From NCBI RefSeq assembly GCF_020991005.1, contig NZ_JAJLLW010000007.1, positions 62,001 to 126,000 of the forward strand: DNA of 64,000 nucleotides, given 5' to 3'. Below the pieces are notes generated by a model that saw only the letters and a program-made list of their open reading frames with translations, was not told the origin of the DNA and did no database searches. The position numbers and the translations under genes were made by a program. Origin of the DNA: Halomonas sp. CUBES01. GTDB taxonomy: Bacteria > Pseudomonadota > Gammaproteobacteria > Pseudomonadales > Halomonadaceae. Positions 19,790 through 30,431 of the stretch are shown one piece after another (position 1 is the first letter of the stretch; each line of letters opens with the position of its first letter).

Positions 19790-20669
19790 ACTCAAGCGTC
19801 AGTAGCGGGTCGGCGAGGCCATGAATGCCTACGTTGGCCTTGAATAACCCGCCTGCCAGCGGCTCCTCGCGGCGCTGTGCGTCGCTGAATCCCTCTTGCG
19901 CCGTGGTGATATAGAGCGTTTCAAGCTCCGGGCCTGCAAATGCCGGGCAGGAGGGCTGGCTGACCGGCACATGCACTTCGTCAATCACCTGACCTGCGGT
20001 ATCGAGCCGCACGATCTTACCCGCGCCCCAGAGGGCAAGCCACAGGCAGCCTTCGCTGTCGATCACCGCGCCGTCCGGATTGCCGTCAACCGCCGTGAAG
20101 TCCGCCCAGGCAACCGGTTCGCCGACTGGCCAGCCTTGGCTATCCAATGCCCAGCGCATCACGACCCCGGCGGCTGTGTCGGTAAAATACGCCGCGTCGC
20201 CTTGAGGTGAAAAGCAGATGGCGTTGGGAATGGTGAGCCCGCTGCGCACTCGGGTCAGCTTACCGCGATGCAGGCGATAAAGGCTGCCCGCGCCGGGTTC
20301 GGCGGTCTTGCCCATGGTGGAAAGCCAGAGGCTGCCGTGGCGGTCCACGCGGGCATCGTTGCTGCGCGTAACGGGGTTGTCGGCTTCAAAGTCGGCAAAA
20401 TGCTCAAGGCGTTGCGTCGCCGGATTCAACAGGCTCAGGCTGTGCTCGCCGACCAGCATTAGTCGGCCATCGTTCAGTGGTGTGGCGAGCGATACCCTTT
20501 GCTCAAGCGGGTAATGGCCATGCTCGCCGTTTTCAAGTGACAGCCAGTGAAGGCATTTGCCCAGAATATCGCACCAGTAAAGCCGTCCGCTCCCGGCGTC
20601 CCACTGGGGGCCTTCGCCCAGCTCGCAGCGGCAATCCACCGCCAGTTCCGCCATCTTGTTGTGATTCAT
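19788..20669 (-). CDS. SMP-30/gluconolactonase family lactonase
   Basis: 293-residue six-bladed beta-propeller of the SMP-30/regucalcin family. Metal-ligand motifs are visible: ELGEGPQWD at the N-terminus, TRSNDARVDRHG, TIPNAICFSPQG and VDGNPDGAVIDSEG. As the last gene of the dgo operon, overlapping dgoA by 4 nt, it most likely opens galactono-lactone to galactonate, feeding DgoD. Related enzymes act on arabinono- or glucono-lactone, so the sugar is an inference from the neighbours. AGGAG precedes the ATG. Confidence 0.85.
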   Translation of the reverse strand: MNHNKMAELAVDCRCELGEGPQWDAGSGRLYWCDILGKCLHWLSLENGEHGHYPLEQRVSLATPLNDGRLMLVGEHSLSLLNPATQRLEHFADFEADNPVTRSNDARVDRHGSLWLSTMGKTAEPGAGSLYRLHRGKLTRVRSGLTIPNAICFSPQGDAAYFTDTAAGVVMRWALDSQGWPVGEPVAWADFTAVDGNPDGAVIDSEGCLWLALWGAGKIVRLDTAGQVIDEVHVPVSQPSCPAFAGPELETLYITTAQEGFSDAQRREEPLAGGLFKANVGIHGLADPLLTLE

Positions 20670-21277
20670 AAACGATCTCCTGCGGCTTGCCAGGCGTCTA
20701 CCAGTGCCTGGGCCTGCTTGCCGACTTGCTGGGGCGTTTGCCCCGGTTGGTAAAGCGCGCCACCCAAGCCTGCGCCATCCACGCCCGCGGCGCGCCAGGC
20801 GGCAAAATTGTCGATACCGATACCTCCCACCGCATATAGCAATGTGTTAAGGGGCAGCACGGCGCGGACAGCCTTCATACCCTCGATGCCCACCTGGACC
20901 GCCGGGAAGAGCTTGAGTCCGGTCGCACCCGCATCCAGGGCATCAAAGGCTTCGGAAGGCGTCACAATGCCTGGCCAACTGGCCAAGGAGAGGCGACAGG
21001 ATGCTTCGATGACGGCAGGTCGGCAGTTGGGCGAGACGATCAATCGACCGCCTGCAGCATGGACGTCGCGTACCTGCCCAGTGCTCAATACGGTTCCCGC
21101 ACCGATCAGCGCCTTGTCGCCAAAGGCGTCCGCCAGGCGCTGGATGCTGGTGAATGGGTCGGGGGAATTAAGCGGCACCTCGATTTGCGTGATGCCCGCC
21201 TCAAGCAAGGCGCCGCCAACGGCCACCGCGTCATCGGGCGTCACCCCACGTAAAATGCCAATTAAAGGCAGTGTCAT
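20666..21277 (-). CDS. dgoA: 2-dehydro-3-deoxy-6-phosphogalactonate aldolase
   Basis: 203-residue KDPG/KDPGal aldolase family member. IGILRGVTPDDA, IEVPLNSPDPF and the Schiff-base Lys in GATGLKLFPAVQVG are typical of DgoA rather than Eda. Cleaves 2-keto-3-deoxy-6-phosphogalactonate to pyruvate and glyceraldehyde-3-phosphate. Sits directly after dgoK (25 nt gap) in the galactonate operon; AAGGAG before the ATG. Confidence 0.94.
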   Translation of the reverse strand: MTLPLIGILRGVTPDDAVAVGGALLEAGITQIEVPLNSPDPFTSIQRLADAFGDKALIGAGTVLSTGQVRDVHAAGGRLIVSPNCRPAVIEASCRLSLASWPGIVTPSEAFDALDAGATGLKLFPAVQVGIEGMKAVRAVLPLNTLLYAVGGIGIDNFAAWRAAGVDGAGLGGALYQPGQTPQQVGKQAQALVDAWQAAGDRL

Positions 21278-21302
21278 AGCGCTCTCCTTGTTTAGCTGGT
21301 GC

Positions 21303-22271
21303 TTATTGCCGGGTGCCTTGGTAGGCGAGGGTCAGCCCTGCCAATACCGCTGTGTCACCGTCAACGCGCTGGGTGTCGATGCCGAGGGTTTCCAGGGCGA
21401 GTGCGTAGCGGTGGCTGAGCGCCTCGTTGCCGATCAGGGTCACGTTTTCTCCTGGCGTCAGCTCGTGGCAGGCACCGGCCAGTTCCAGGCCGATCGTCAA
21501 TCCCGAGAGATGTGCGGCAAGCACGGCACTTCGGGCATCACCGCTCGGCAAGGTATTAGCCAGCAAGTCCTGAGCGCGGACGCCGAATAGCCGCTGGCTG
21601 AAGCGTTCGGGCGCCTGATAGGTTGCCTTGACCGCCTGGGTAAACGCCTGGCGACAGCCGTCGTGTTGCAGGTCATCCTGCCCTACGGAGTGCTTCAGTA
21701 CGGATTGATGAGCGAGCAGTTGATACAGCTCGCCAGTCAAGTAGGTCGCGAACTCGGTGACGGCACCATCGGTTAAGCGTGCCCATTTGGCATGGGTGCC
21801 GGGCAGGCAGACAAGGCCGCTAAAACGCGATGTATCCGACAACAGGCCAGCCAGCTGGGTTTCCTCCCCGCGCATGACATCATAGTCGTGGTTTGTGCTG
21901 CCGGTCTGGCTTAATCCTGGCAGTAAATAAACCCGCAGGCGAGGGTCGGCGAGGGGCGGCATCACCGCGCCACGAGAGAGTTGATCGAGACGCGTGGGCG
22001 TCGCCAGATAGGCGGCTTCCTGCCAACCCTGCCGCGCGCCCGCCATACCGCATACCATCACGGGCGTTTGGCCGCTGTCGGGTAACCAGTCGTCGACGAT
22101 CCCAAGCAGCTCGGCCTCGTACTCGGCGGGGGTCAGCGACAGCATGCCGCGAGGGCTGGAGGCACTCGCCATGACGTGATGCTGGGCATCCATTGCCCAG
22201 GCGCGCAGGTTGCTCGACCCCCAGTCCACCGCAATCCACGCTAAAGGACGTGTCAGTTCACTTGCGCCCAT
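21303..22271 (-). CDS. dgoK: 2-dehydro-3-deoxygalactonokinase
   Basis: 322-residue DgoK-family sugar kinase. VDWGSSNLRAW is the N-terminal ATP-binding motif, and VCGMAGARQGW, LPGTHAKWA and TYLTGELYQLLAHQSVL are hallmarks. It phosphorylates 2-keto-3-deoxygalactonate made by DgoD, producing the substrate of DgoA. GGGAG precedes the ATG. 27 nt downstream of dgoD. Confidence 0.95.
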   Translation of the reverse strand: MGASELTRPLAWIAVDWGSSNLRAWAMDAQHHVMASASSPRGMLSLTPAEYEAELLGIVDDWLPDSGQTPVMVCGMAGARQGWQEAAYLATPTRLDQLSRGAVMPPLADPRLRVYLLPGLSQTGSTNHDYDVMRGEETQLAGLLSDTSRFSGLVCLPGTHAKWARLTDGAVTEFATYLTGELYQLLAHQSVLKHSVGQDDLQHDGCRQAFTQAVKATYQAPERFSQRLFGVRAQDLLANTLPSGDARSAVLAAHLSGLTIGLELAGACHELTPGENVTLIGNEALSHRYALALETLGIDTQRVDGDTAVLAGLTLAYQGTRQ

Positions 22272-22298
22272 AGGGACGTCTCCCGTTGATGAGAGGTT

Positions 22299-23447
22299 TT
22301 ACCACTCCGCAATCGAGCCGTCTTCATGGGTCCAGACGGGGTTGCGCCAGCGGTGGCCGACCCTGGCGCGCTCTTCAACGAAGGCCTCGTCAATCTCCAC
22401 ACCTAGCCCTGGGCCCTGGGGAATCGCACAGAAGCCGTCTTCAATGCTGAGCGCCGATTTGTCGACCAGGTAGTCGAGAACATCGTTGCCCTGATTGTAG
22501 TGAATGCCCATGCTCTGTTCCTGGATAAAGGCGTTGTGGCTAACGGCATCCAGCTGTAATGACGCGGCCAGGGTCAGCGGGCCGAGCGGGCAGTGGGGCG
22601 CCAGGGCCACATCGTAGGCGGATGCCAAGGCGGCGATTTTAAGCCCCTCGCTGATACCGCCACAGTGGGAGATATCTGGCTGAATAATGTCGATCATGCC
22701 GTCCTTGAGCAGGTCGCGGAACTCAAAGCGGGTATGCAGCCGTTCGCCGGTGGCGAGCGGGTACCCAAGGCCACCGGCAATGTCTTTCAGGCAGGGCAAG
22801 TGCTCGGGAGCAACCGGTTCCTCGACGAACATCGGGTGGTAGGGCTCCAGCTCGCGCAGCAGCGCCTTGGCCATGGGGCGATGCACGCGACCGTGAAAAT
22901 CGATGCCGATGCCCACGTCCGGGCCCACCGCATGGCGCGCTTCGGCCACCCGGGCGACCGCTTCGTCTACCTTGCGGTGGGAGTCGACGATTTGCAGCTC
23001 GGGTGTGCCGTTCATCTTGAAGGCGGTAAAGCCTTTGTCGGCCAGCGCCTTTGCGCCTGCACCCACGTCGCTAGGACGGTCGCCGCCGGTCCAGGCGTAC
23101 ATGCGCATTTTATCGCGCACCGCGCCGCCCAATAGCTGGTGCACGGGCACACCCAGATCGCGACCTTTAAGGTCCCACAGCGCCTGGTCGATACCGGCAA
23201 TGGCGCTCATCAAGATTGGCCCGCCGCGGTAAAATCCGGCGCGATACAGCGTATTCCACAGGTGTTCGATACGGTGCGGGTCCTGGCCAACTAGGTAGTC
23301 GGAAAGCTCATGAACGGCAGCCTCGACAGTCGCCGCGCGGCCTTCGATGACCGGCTCGCCCCAGCCGTAGCAGCCTTCGTCGGTTTCGATTTTGAGAAAC
23401 AGCCAGCGGGGCGGTACTTGCCAGGTTTTCAGTCGGGTAATTTTCAT
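22299..23447 (-). CDS. dgoD: D-galactonate dehydratase
   Basis: 382-residue mandelate-racemase/enolase superfamily enzyme, the usual DgoD length. It keeps the metal ligands and catalytic residues: [15 protein letters not shown] (Asp and His), [22 protein letters not shown] and the ISHCGGISE and [10 protein letters not shown] segments. Converts D-galactonate to 2-keto-3-deoxygalactonate. Second gene of the operon, after dgoR. Confidence 0.96.
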   Translation of the reverse strand: MKITRLKTWQVPPRWLFLKIETDEGCYGWGEPVIEGRAATVEAAVHELSDYLVGQDPHRIEHLWNTLYRAGFYRGGPILMSAIAGIDQALWDLKGRDLGVPVHQLLGGAVRDKMRMYAWTGGDRPSDVGAGAKALADKGFTAFKMNGTPELQIVDSHRKVDEAVARVAEARHAVGPDVGIGIDFHGRVHRPMAKALLRELEPYHPMFVEEPVAPEHLPCLKDIAGGLGYPLATGERLHTRFEFRDLLKDGMIDIIQPDISHCGGISEGLKIAALASAYDVALAPHCPLGPLTLAASLQLDAVSHNAFIQEQSMGIHYNQGNDVLDYLVDKSALSIEDGFCAIPQGPGLGVEIDEAFVEERARVGHRWRNPVWTHEDGSIAEW

Positions 23448-23480
23448 AGGGTCAGATCCTAGTCAGTGGTCGATGGCCGG

Positions 23481-24200
23481 TTAATTGACGATACCCAGGT
23501 CGATCGCCGTGCGGCGAAGCACTTCCCGTGCGGCGCGAGACGCCGCCTCGGCATCCCGGCGCATAATGGCTTCAAGCACTCGGCGATGCCGTGACAGGCT
23601 GTCGTCGAAAGTGTCGGTACGGTGCTGAGAGCCATGAACCAGGGCCATGATTGAAGGGCGCAACAGGTGTCCCATTTGCCGCCACACCAGGTTATGGCTG
23701 GCTTGATAGGCGGCATCGTGAAACATCACGTCGTACTCGGCGTGCTGGGCGCGAGCGGCGGGTGACCGGGCCGTTTTCTGCATGCCTTCAAAGGCGGCTT
23801 CCAGGCGGGCGATATCGTTCGAATCGGCCGCTTCGGCGGCAAGGCCCGCCACGACGGGCTCGGCCGAAAAGCGAAACGCATAGATGGCGCGCGTGAGCTG
23901 CGGGTCGAGATCGGTAAGCCCCGTCATCCATTCGCTCATCAGCGGATCCAGCAGGTGCCAGTCGCTCATTTCACGGACGTGGGTGCCACGCCCGGCGGTG
24001 CGGTCTAAAAGCCCTGCGGCGGTCAAGCGGGTCAGCGCATTGCGCACCTGATTACGGCTCACATCGAAGTGTGTGCCGATGTCCATTTCCTTGGGGAAGA
24101 TGTCACCCGGCTGCCAGTGGCCTGCCAGTAATGCCCGTGCCAGCAGGCGGGCTAACTCGTCCGCACCCCCTTTATGGCGGGGAAGGGTCTCCAGCGTCAT
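23481..24200 (-). CDS. dgoR: GntR/FadR-family regulator of the galactonate operon
   Basis: 239-residue regulator. The N-terminal winged helix-turn-helix (FPKEMDIGTHFDVSRNQVRNAL, about residues 35-60) is followed by an FCD effector domain. The ATG at 24200 is used; a GTG at 24209 is an alternative and neither has a strong Shine-Dalgarno. First gene of dgoRDKA-lactonase, with a perfect palindrome about 37 nt upstream, so autoregulation with release by galactonate (as in E. coli DgoR) is likely. Confidence 0.85.
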   Translation of the reverse strand: MTLETLPRHKGGADELARLLARALLAGHWQPGDIFPKEMDIGTHFDVSRNQVRNALTRLTAAGLLDRTAGRGTHVREMSDWHLLDPLMSEWMTGLTDLDPQLTRAIYAFRFSAEPVVAGLAAEAADSNDIARLEAAFEGMQKTARSPAARAQHAEYDVMFHDAAYQASHNLVWRQMGHLLRPSIMALVHGSQHRTDTFDDSLSRHRRVLEAIMRRDAEAASRAAREVLRRTAIDLGIVN

Positions 24201-24236
24201 AGCGGTCACTTATTAACGATAGTGCCGATATGGTAG

Positions 24237-24253
24237 TAAATGTCTGACATTTA
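24237..24253. promoter_or_regulatory. operator palindrome upstream of dgoR
   Basis: TAAATGTCTGACATTTA is a perfect 17-bp palindrome (8-bp arms, central T), about 37 nt before the dgoR start. It also carries TGTC and GACA half sites typical of FCD-type GntR operators. Best candidate for DgoR binding. Confidence 0.6.
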
Positions 24254-24288
24254 GACAAGCCGGAGCGGTACGACCTTTGTCGGCAATG

Positions 24289-24312
24289 CAGGGCGCATAT
24301 CGGTGCGCCCTG
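24289..24312 (-). terminator. hairpin downstream of the PfkB kinase gene
   Basis: CAGGGCGCA/TGCGCCCTG with a 6-nt loop, 30 nt beyond the kinase stop. There is no T-tract on the minus strand, so it may act as an mRNA 3' stabiliser or a weak terminator. Confidence 0.4.
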
Positions 24313-24342
24313 GGCAAATGGCTGTTATTTAGGGAATGGTAT

Positions 24343-25308
24343 TTAGAAAGCGTTGCGCAACGCTTCGATATCGGCGTGGGTGGGCAGCGCTGAGTAGGCG
24401 CCGGGGCGCGTTACGGCGTGAGCCCCACAGCGGCAGGCGAGGTCCACCGCGCGGGAGAGGAAGTCAATATCCTGATGCCAGCCTTCCTCGATACCGTGAT
24501 GTGACAGCTCGGCCAGCAGCCCGCCGATGAAGGCGTCGCCGCCCGCAGTGGTGTCCACGGCCTCAACCTTGGGCGGTGCGATGGTTTGATCAATACCCAC
24601 GCCTTTCACCGCCACGCTATTGGGCCCGTCGGTCACCAGCATGACCTTCACGCCTGCGGCAAGGCGCTCTGCTATCCAGGCGTCTTGGGGGTGATCGCCG
24701 CGCAGGTAATCAAGCTCGTCGAGCGATACCTTGACCAGCTCGGCGCTATCCAGCAGTTGCGTGACCAGCCCAATGTCGGCGCCGGCGTCGTCCCACAGGT
24801 TATGGCGCAGGTTAGCGTCCACACTCACCAGGCAGCCTGCGCGCTTGGCCATCGCCGCCATCGCCAGGGTGGTGTCGGCGATCTCGGGGTCGGTCAGGCT
24901 GTTGCTGCACAGGTGCAGAATGGCGGGATTTTCAAAGACCCCCTGGGGTAGATGCTCCAGCCGGTAGAGCAGGTCGGCGGCGGGTGGGCGGTAAAAGTCA
25001 AAGGTACGCTCGCCATCGCTGTCTCGGGAGACAAACGCCAGGGCCGTGCGCGCCTCTCGGGTGAGTACCACGCCTTGGGTATCGACGCCGTGGTGCTGCA
25101 GCTCACGGATGATGAAGTGACCAAAGGTATCGTCGCCGACCATGCCCAGAAACTGGCTGGGCACGCCGAGCCGGGCGCAGGCAACCGCCACATTGGCGGG
25201 AGCACCCCCGGCGTAGGGGGTAAAGGTCTCGGGTCCTGTGTCGTCGTTACCCAGGCGGCTGGAGAGCATATCCACCAGGGCTTCACCAAACGCAATGATC
25301 GGTGTCAT
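24343..25308 (-). CDS. PfkB-family carbohydrate kinase, probable fructokinase
   Basis: 321-residue ribokinase/PfkB-fold kinase. YAGGAPANVAVACARLG is the first PfkB signature, and VDTTAGGDAFIGGLL the second, with the catalytic Asp (family consensus DTxGAGD; here AGGD). FDFYRPPAADLLY is typical of fructokinases. It would phosphorylate fructose, for instance from sucrose hydrolysed by the agl system. Fourth gene of edd-glk-AKR-kinase. A 2-keto-3-deoxygluconate kinase is the main alternative. Confidence 0.8.
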   Translation of the reverse strand: MTPIIAFGEALVDMLSSRLGNDDTGPETFTPYAGGAPANVAVACARLGVPSQFLGMVGDDTFGHFIIRELQHHGVDTQGVVLTREARTALAFVSRDSDGERTFDFYRPPAADLLYRLEHLPQGVFENPAILHLCSNSLTDPEIADTTLAMAAMAKRAGCLVSVDANLRHNLWDDAGADIGLVTQLLDSAELVKVSLDELDYLRGDHPQDAWIAERLAAGVKVMLVTDGPNSVAVKGVGIDQTIAPPKVEAVDTTAGGDAFIGGLLAELSHHGIEEGWHQDIDFLSRAVDLACRCGAHAVTRPGAYSALPTHADIEALRNAF

Positions 25309-25350
25309 GATCGGTTCCTTGTCATTATTGATCAGAAGAGAAGCCTTGAA

Positions 25351-26220
25351 CTAGGCCACGCAATGGCCCCGGGCGGCTTCCAACAGTTCATACCAGGCTT
25401 CCCTGGGGAGGGTATCTGGGCCTGCCAGCATATCGGCAATCCGTTCGGGCTTCACGCTACCTACCACGGGCGCAGGGCGATTGGGCAGAGTGCGTAGCCA
25501 TGCCAGGGCAAGTGCGCCGGGCGTGCTGTTGTACTCGCTTGCCAAACGGTCAAGCACCTTATGCACTGCGCCCTGCATCAGGTGACCGCCTGCCAGCGGC
25601 GACCAAGCCATCGGCGCGTGGCCGTCGGCGCATAAATCGTCGAAGCTGCCGTCAAACAGCGGTGTGCTATGGGCGATGGACAGCTCGATCTGATTGGCGC
25701 GCAGCGGGTAGTGCATGGCGCTTTGCAACCTGCGCCACTGGCCGGGCAGGTGGTTGGAAACCCCGGCCGCGCCAATCTTGCCTGCCGCAATGGCGTCATC
25801 CAGGGCACGACCGGTGGCCTCGGCGTCCATCAACGGGTCGGGGCGGTGAATCAGAAAGTGATCGATGTGCGCGATACCCAGGCGGGCCAGCGCTTCGTCG
25901 ATGGCGCGGCCCAGGTACGCCGGGCTGGCGTTGTAGTGCTTGACCTTGCCGCTCCCCGGTGCCGGGTTGTCATTGGCGATGCCGGCCTTGGTGACCACGT
26001 TCAAGCGTTTGGCAAGTGCGGGGCGAGCGCGCAGCGCCTGGCCGAAGAGCGTTTCGCCGGCGCCGTTGCCATAGATATCGGCGTGGTCAAACCAGTGCAG
26101 TCCCTGCTCGAGGCGTGCCTCAATCCAGTCGGCAAGCTTGCCGGCCTGATGCATAGCGTCGTTTTCGTGCAGACGCATCATGCCCAGTACAAACGGCACG
26201 TCGAACGTTAACGCAGGCAT
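25351..26220 (-). CDS. aldo/keto reductase (YdhF-like)
   Basis: 289-residue AKR TIM barrel. The tetrad is present: Asp in WFDHADIYGNGAGE with Tyr in the same motif, Lys in VVTKAG, and His in HFLIHRPDP. SNHLPGQW and GSVKPERIADML are the NADPH-binding region. Substrate unknown; placed between glk and the kinase in the edd operon, so a role in sugar aldehyde or methylglyoxal reduction is possible but unproven. AGGA precedes the ATG. Confidence 0.8.
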   Translation of the reverse strand: MPALTFDVPFVLGMMRLHENDAMHQAGKLADWIEARLEQGLHWFDHADIYGNGAGETLFGQALRARPALAKRLNVVTKAGIANDNPAPGSGKVKHYNASPAYLGRAIDEALARLGIAHIDHFLIHRPDPLMDAEATGRALDDAIAAGKIGAAGVSNHLPGQWRRLQSAMHYPLRANQIELSIAHSTPLFDGSFDDLCADGHAPMAWSPLAGGHLMQGAVHKVLDRLASEYNSTPGALALAWLRTLPNRPAPVVGSVKPERIADMLAGPDTLPREAWYELLEAARGHCVA

Positions 26221-26241
26221 AGGAGATTCCTGTCGGTTGGC

Positions 26242-27206
26242 TTAAAACACTTCTTCGTTATGCAGTGCCTCGGCAGCGCCGAGCAGCCCCGTCCACGGGT
26301 GGGTCACCACCCAAACGGGAATGTCGGCGTTGTAGGCGCCCATGCGGCCCTTGTTGACGAAGCTGTCGCGCAGCTGGCTGTTCGGCAGCCAATCCAGCAG
26401 GCGCGGTAAAATACCCCCGCACAGGTAAACCCCGCCGCGGGCGCCCATGGTCAGCGTGGCGTCGCCGCATACATCGCCGAGGATTTTCAAAAACCGCAGC
26501 AGCGTGGCGGTGGCGGTCGGGTCGCCATCGTTGGCGGCCTGGGTGACCTCAGCCGGTGTCGTGCAGCGTGGCAGCTGCTCGCCGAGCACGCAGTGTGCCT
26601 GATACAGCTCCAGTAGCCCCTGGCCGCACAGGATGCGTTCGACGCTGACCCGCGTGTGGCGCTGCAAGAATACACCCAGTAGCGCGCGTTCGGTGTCGTC
26701 GGTGGGCGCAAAAGTGACATGGCCGCCCTCGGTAGGCAGCGGTATCCAGGCGTGCTGGCCAGGGAAGACCCCGGCCACGCCAAGCCCTGTGCCAGGGCCA
26801 ATCACCAGACGGGTGGAATGTGCCTGGCCGTCACCGGCCTGAACCTCGACGAGGTCATCGGCGGTCACATGGGGCACGCCCAGGGCCTGAGCGGTAAAGT
26901 CGTTGATAACCTTGAATAGCGATAGGTTCAGCGTTTCGCGAACATCGCGCTTCATGAAGTCCCAGTGGTTGTTGGTCATCTTGACCCGCTCGGCGTGAAC
27001 CGGGCAGGCAAACGCCAGGCAGGCTTCGCGAGGGGCGTTGTCGCCGGTCGCACCCACCCGGGACAGGTAGTCCTGGATGGCCTCGATGACACCGGGATAG
27101 TCGGCGCAGGGCAGGTTGATGATGTCGTGCGGGGTGATATCGCCTGGCGTCACCAGCGCCAGGCGTGCATTAGTCCCGCCGATATCGCCGATCAGGGCCG
27201 GTCGCA

Positions 27207-27207
<1 letters not shown>
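26242..27207 (-). CDS. glk: glucokinase
   Basis: 321 residues, the standard length of ROK-unrelated proteobacterial Glk. GDIGGTNARLAL is the ATP-binding motif; VINDFTAQALG, GPGTGLGVAG and PTEGGHVTFAP complete the family pattern. Phosphorylates glucose freed by the two alpha-glucosidases to glucose-6-phosphate for Zwf. Start overlaps the edd stop by 1 nt, with GAGG upstream. Confidence 0.95.
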
Positions 27208-29096
<1,889 letters not shown>

Positions 29097-29132
29097 AGAG
29101 ACCTCTGCATGGTAGAGACGGTGAGTCAAACT

Positions 29133-29147
29133 TGTAGTTATTTTACA
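29133..29147. promoter_or_regulatory. HexR box, proximal to edd
   Basis: TGTAGTTATTTTACA matches TGTARTWWWATTACA at 14 of 15 positions, 37 nt before the edd start. Confidence 0.75.
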
Positions 29148-29194
29148 TATATTGACGTCGATAGAGGAGACTTTACGGCAATAAAAACTGCAAT

Positions 29195-29209
29195 TGTAAT
29201 TTTATTACC
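29195..29209. promoter_or_regulatory. HexR box, distal to edd
   Basis: TGTAATTTTATTACC matches TGTARTWWWATTACA at 14 of 15 positions. It lies 47 nt beyond the proximal site, so dimers at the two sites could cooperate. The rest of the gap to cobT (29210-29366) shows no riboswitch or clear promoter. Confidence 0.75.
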
Positions 29210-29366
29210 CTAATGGCTAATGACTATCGCGGTAGACGATGGCGCTTTGATGACAGCATAGGCGTCACAACCGACTGTCGCCGTTCAAGCGTGCAATTCG
29301 CAAGTATAGCAGGCCTGGTTTTGCTACCATTTGGCCTCGTTCGAAGTTGACCACGCTGGAGCCGCC

Positions 29367-30431
29367 ATGCCCACCGATGCTGTCCTGTCCCTTGTCTCGC
29401 GCATCACGCCCGTCGATGCCCGCGCCGGCGAGCGCACCCGCGCCTACCTTGATACGCTCACCAAGCCGCCTGGCAGCCTCGGGCAGTTGGAAGCGCTGGC
29501 GATTCAGCTGGGCGCCATTACCGGGACGGCCACCCCCAGCGTATCATCCCCAAGCGTGGTGGTGTTTGCCGCCGACCACGGTGTCGCCGAAGAAGGCGTT
29601 TCGGCGTTTCCCCAGGCAGTGACCGCGCAGATGGTGGCCAACTTTGCCAATGGCGGGGCGGCGATCAACGTCTTTGCCCGCCAGATAGGCGCGCGTGTCG
29701 ACGTCGTCGATGTGGGCGTTGCAGCGCCGTTGGATTTACCGGACGTCATCGATGCCCGGGTACGCGCCGGCACTGCCAACTTCACCAAGGCCGATGCCAT
29801 GAGCCGCGATGAAACTCTGGCGGCCATGGGCGCGGGCGTCGCCGCCGTCGAGCGTGCTCGATACGCCGGGGCGAGAACCATCATCGTGGGGGAAATGGGC
29901 ATTGCCAATACCACCGCCAGTAGTGCAATGCTGGCGGTTTTCTGTGCGGTGCCGGTCGCCCAGGTCGTCGGCGCGGGCACGGGCATTACCGGTGCGCAGC
30001 AGGCGCACAAGGTCGCAGTGATTGAACAGGCCATCGACGCTCGTCAGCCAGATCCCGACGACCCGCTGGCGGTGCTTGGCAAGCTGGGCGGGCTGGAAAT
30101 CGCCGCCATGACGGGCGCCTATTTCGCCGCCGCGCTACACCGTCTGCCCGCCATCGTCGACGGCTTTATCGCCACGGTGGCGGCGCTCACCGCCTGCCGG
30201 CTGTGCCCTGCGGTGCGCGGCTACCTGGTGTTTGGCCATCAGTCGGAAGAGCCAGGTCACCTGACGGCGTTGGAAGCGCTGGAGGCCAAGCCGTTGCTCA
30301 ACCTGGGGATGCGCCTGGGCGAGGGCAGTGGGGCGGCGCTGGCGTACCCGCTGCTTCAGGCAGCCACGGCCATGCTCAATGAGATGGCGACCTTTGCCGA
30401 TGCGGGCATTAGCGATAAAACCAGCCCATGA
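29367..30431 (+). CDS. cobT: nicotinate-nucleotide-dimethylbenzimidazole phosphoribosyltransferase
   Basis: 354-residue CobT that makes alpha-ribazole phosphate from DMB and nicotinate mononucleotide. LTKPPGSLGQLE, VFAADHGVAEEGVSAFP and GEMGIANTTASSA are diagnostic, and the catalytic Glu sits in LNLGMRLGEGSGAAL. TGGAG precedes the ATG at 29367; the frame continues upstream only with a non-ATG start. First gene of a seven-gene, overlapping operon for the last steps of cobalamin synthesis. Confidence 0.96.
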   Translation: MPTDAVLSLVSRITPVDARAGERTRAYLDTLTKPPGSLGQLEALAIQLGAITGTATPSVSSPSVVVFAADHGVAEEGVSAFPQAVTAQMVANFANGGAAINVFARQIGARVDVVDVGVAAPLDLPDVIDARVRAGTANFTKADAMSRDETLAAMGAGVAAVERARYAGARTIIVGEMGIANTTASSAMLAVFCAVPVAQVVGAGTGITGAQQAHKVAVIEQAIDARQPDPDDPLAVLGKLGGLEIAAMTGAYFAAALHRLPAIVDGFIATVAALTACRLCPAVRGYLVFGHQSEEPGHLTALEALEAKPLLNLGMRLGEGSGAALAYPLLQAATAMLNEMATFADAGISDKTSP

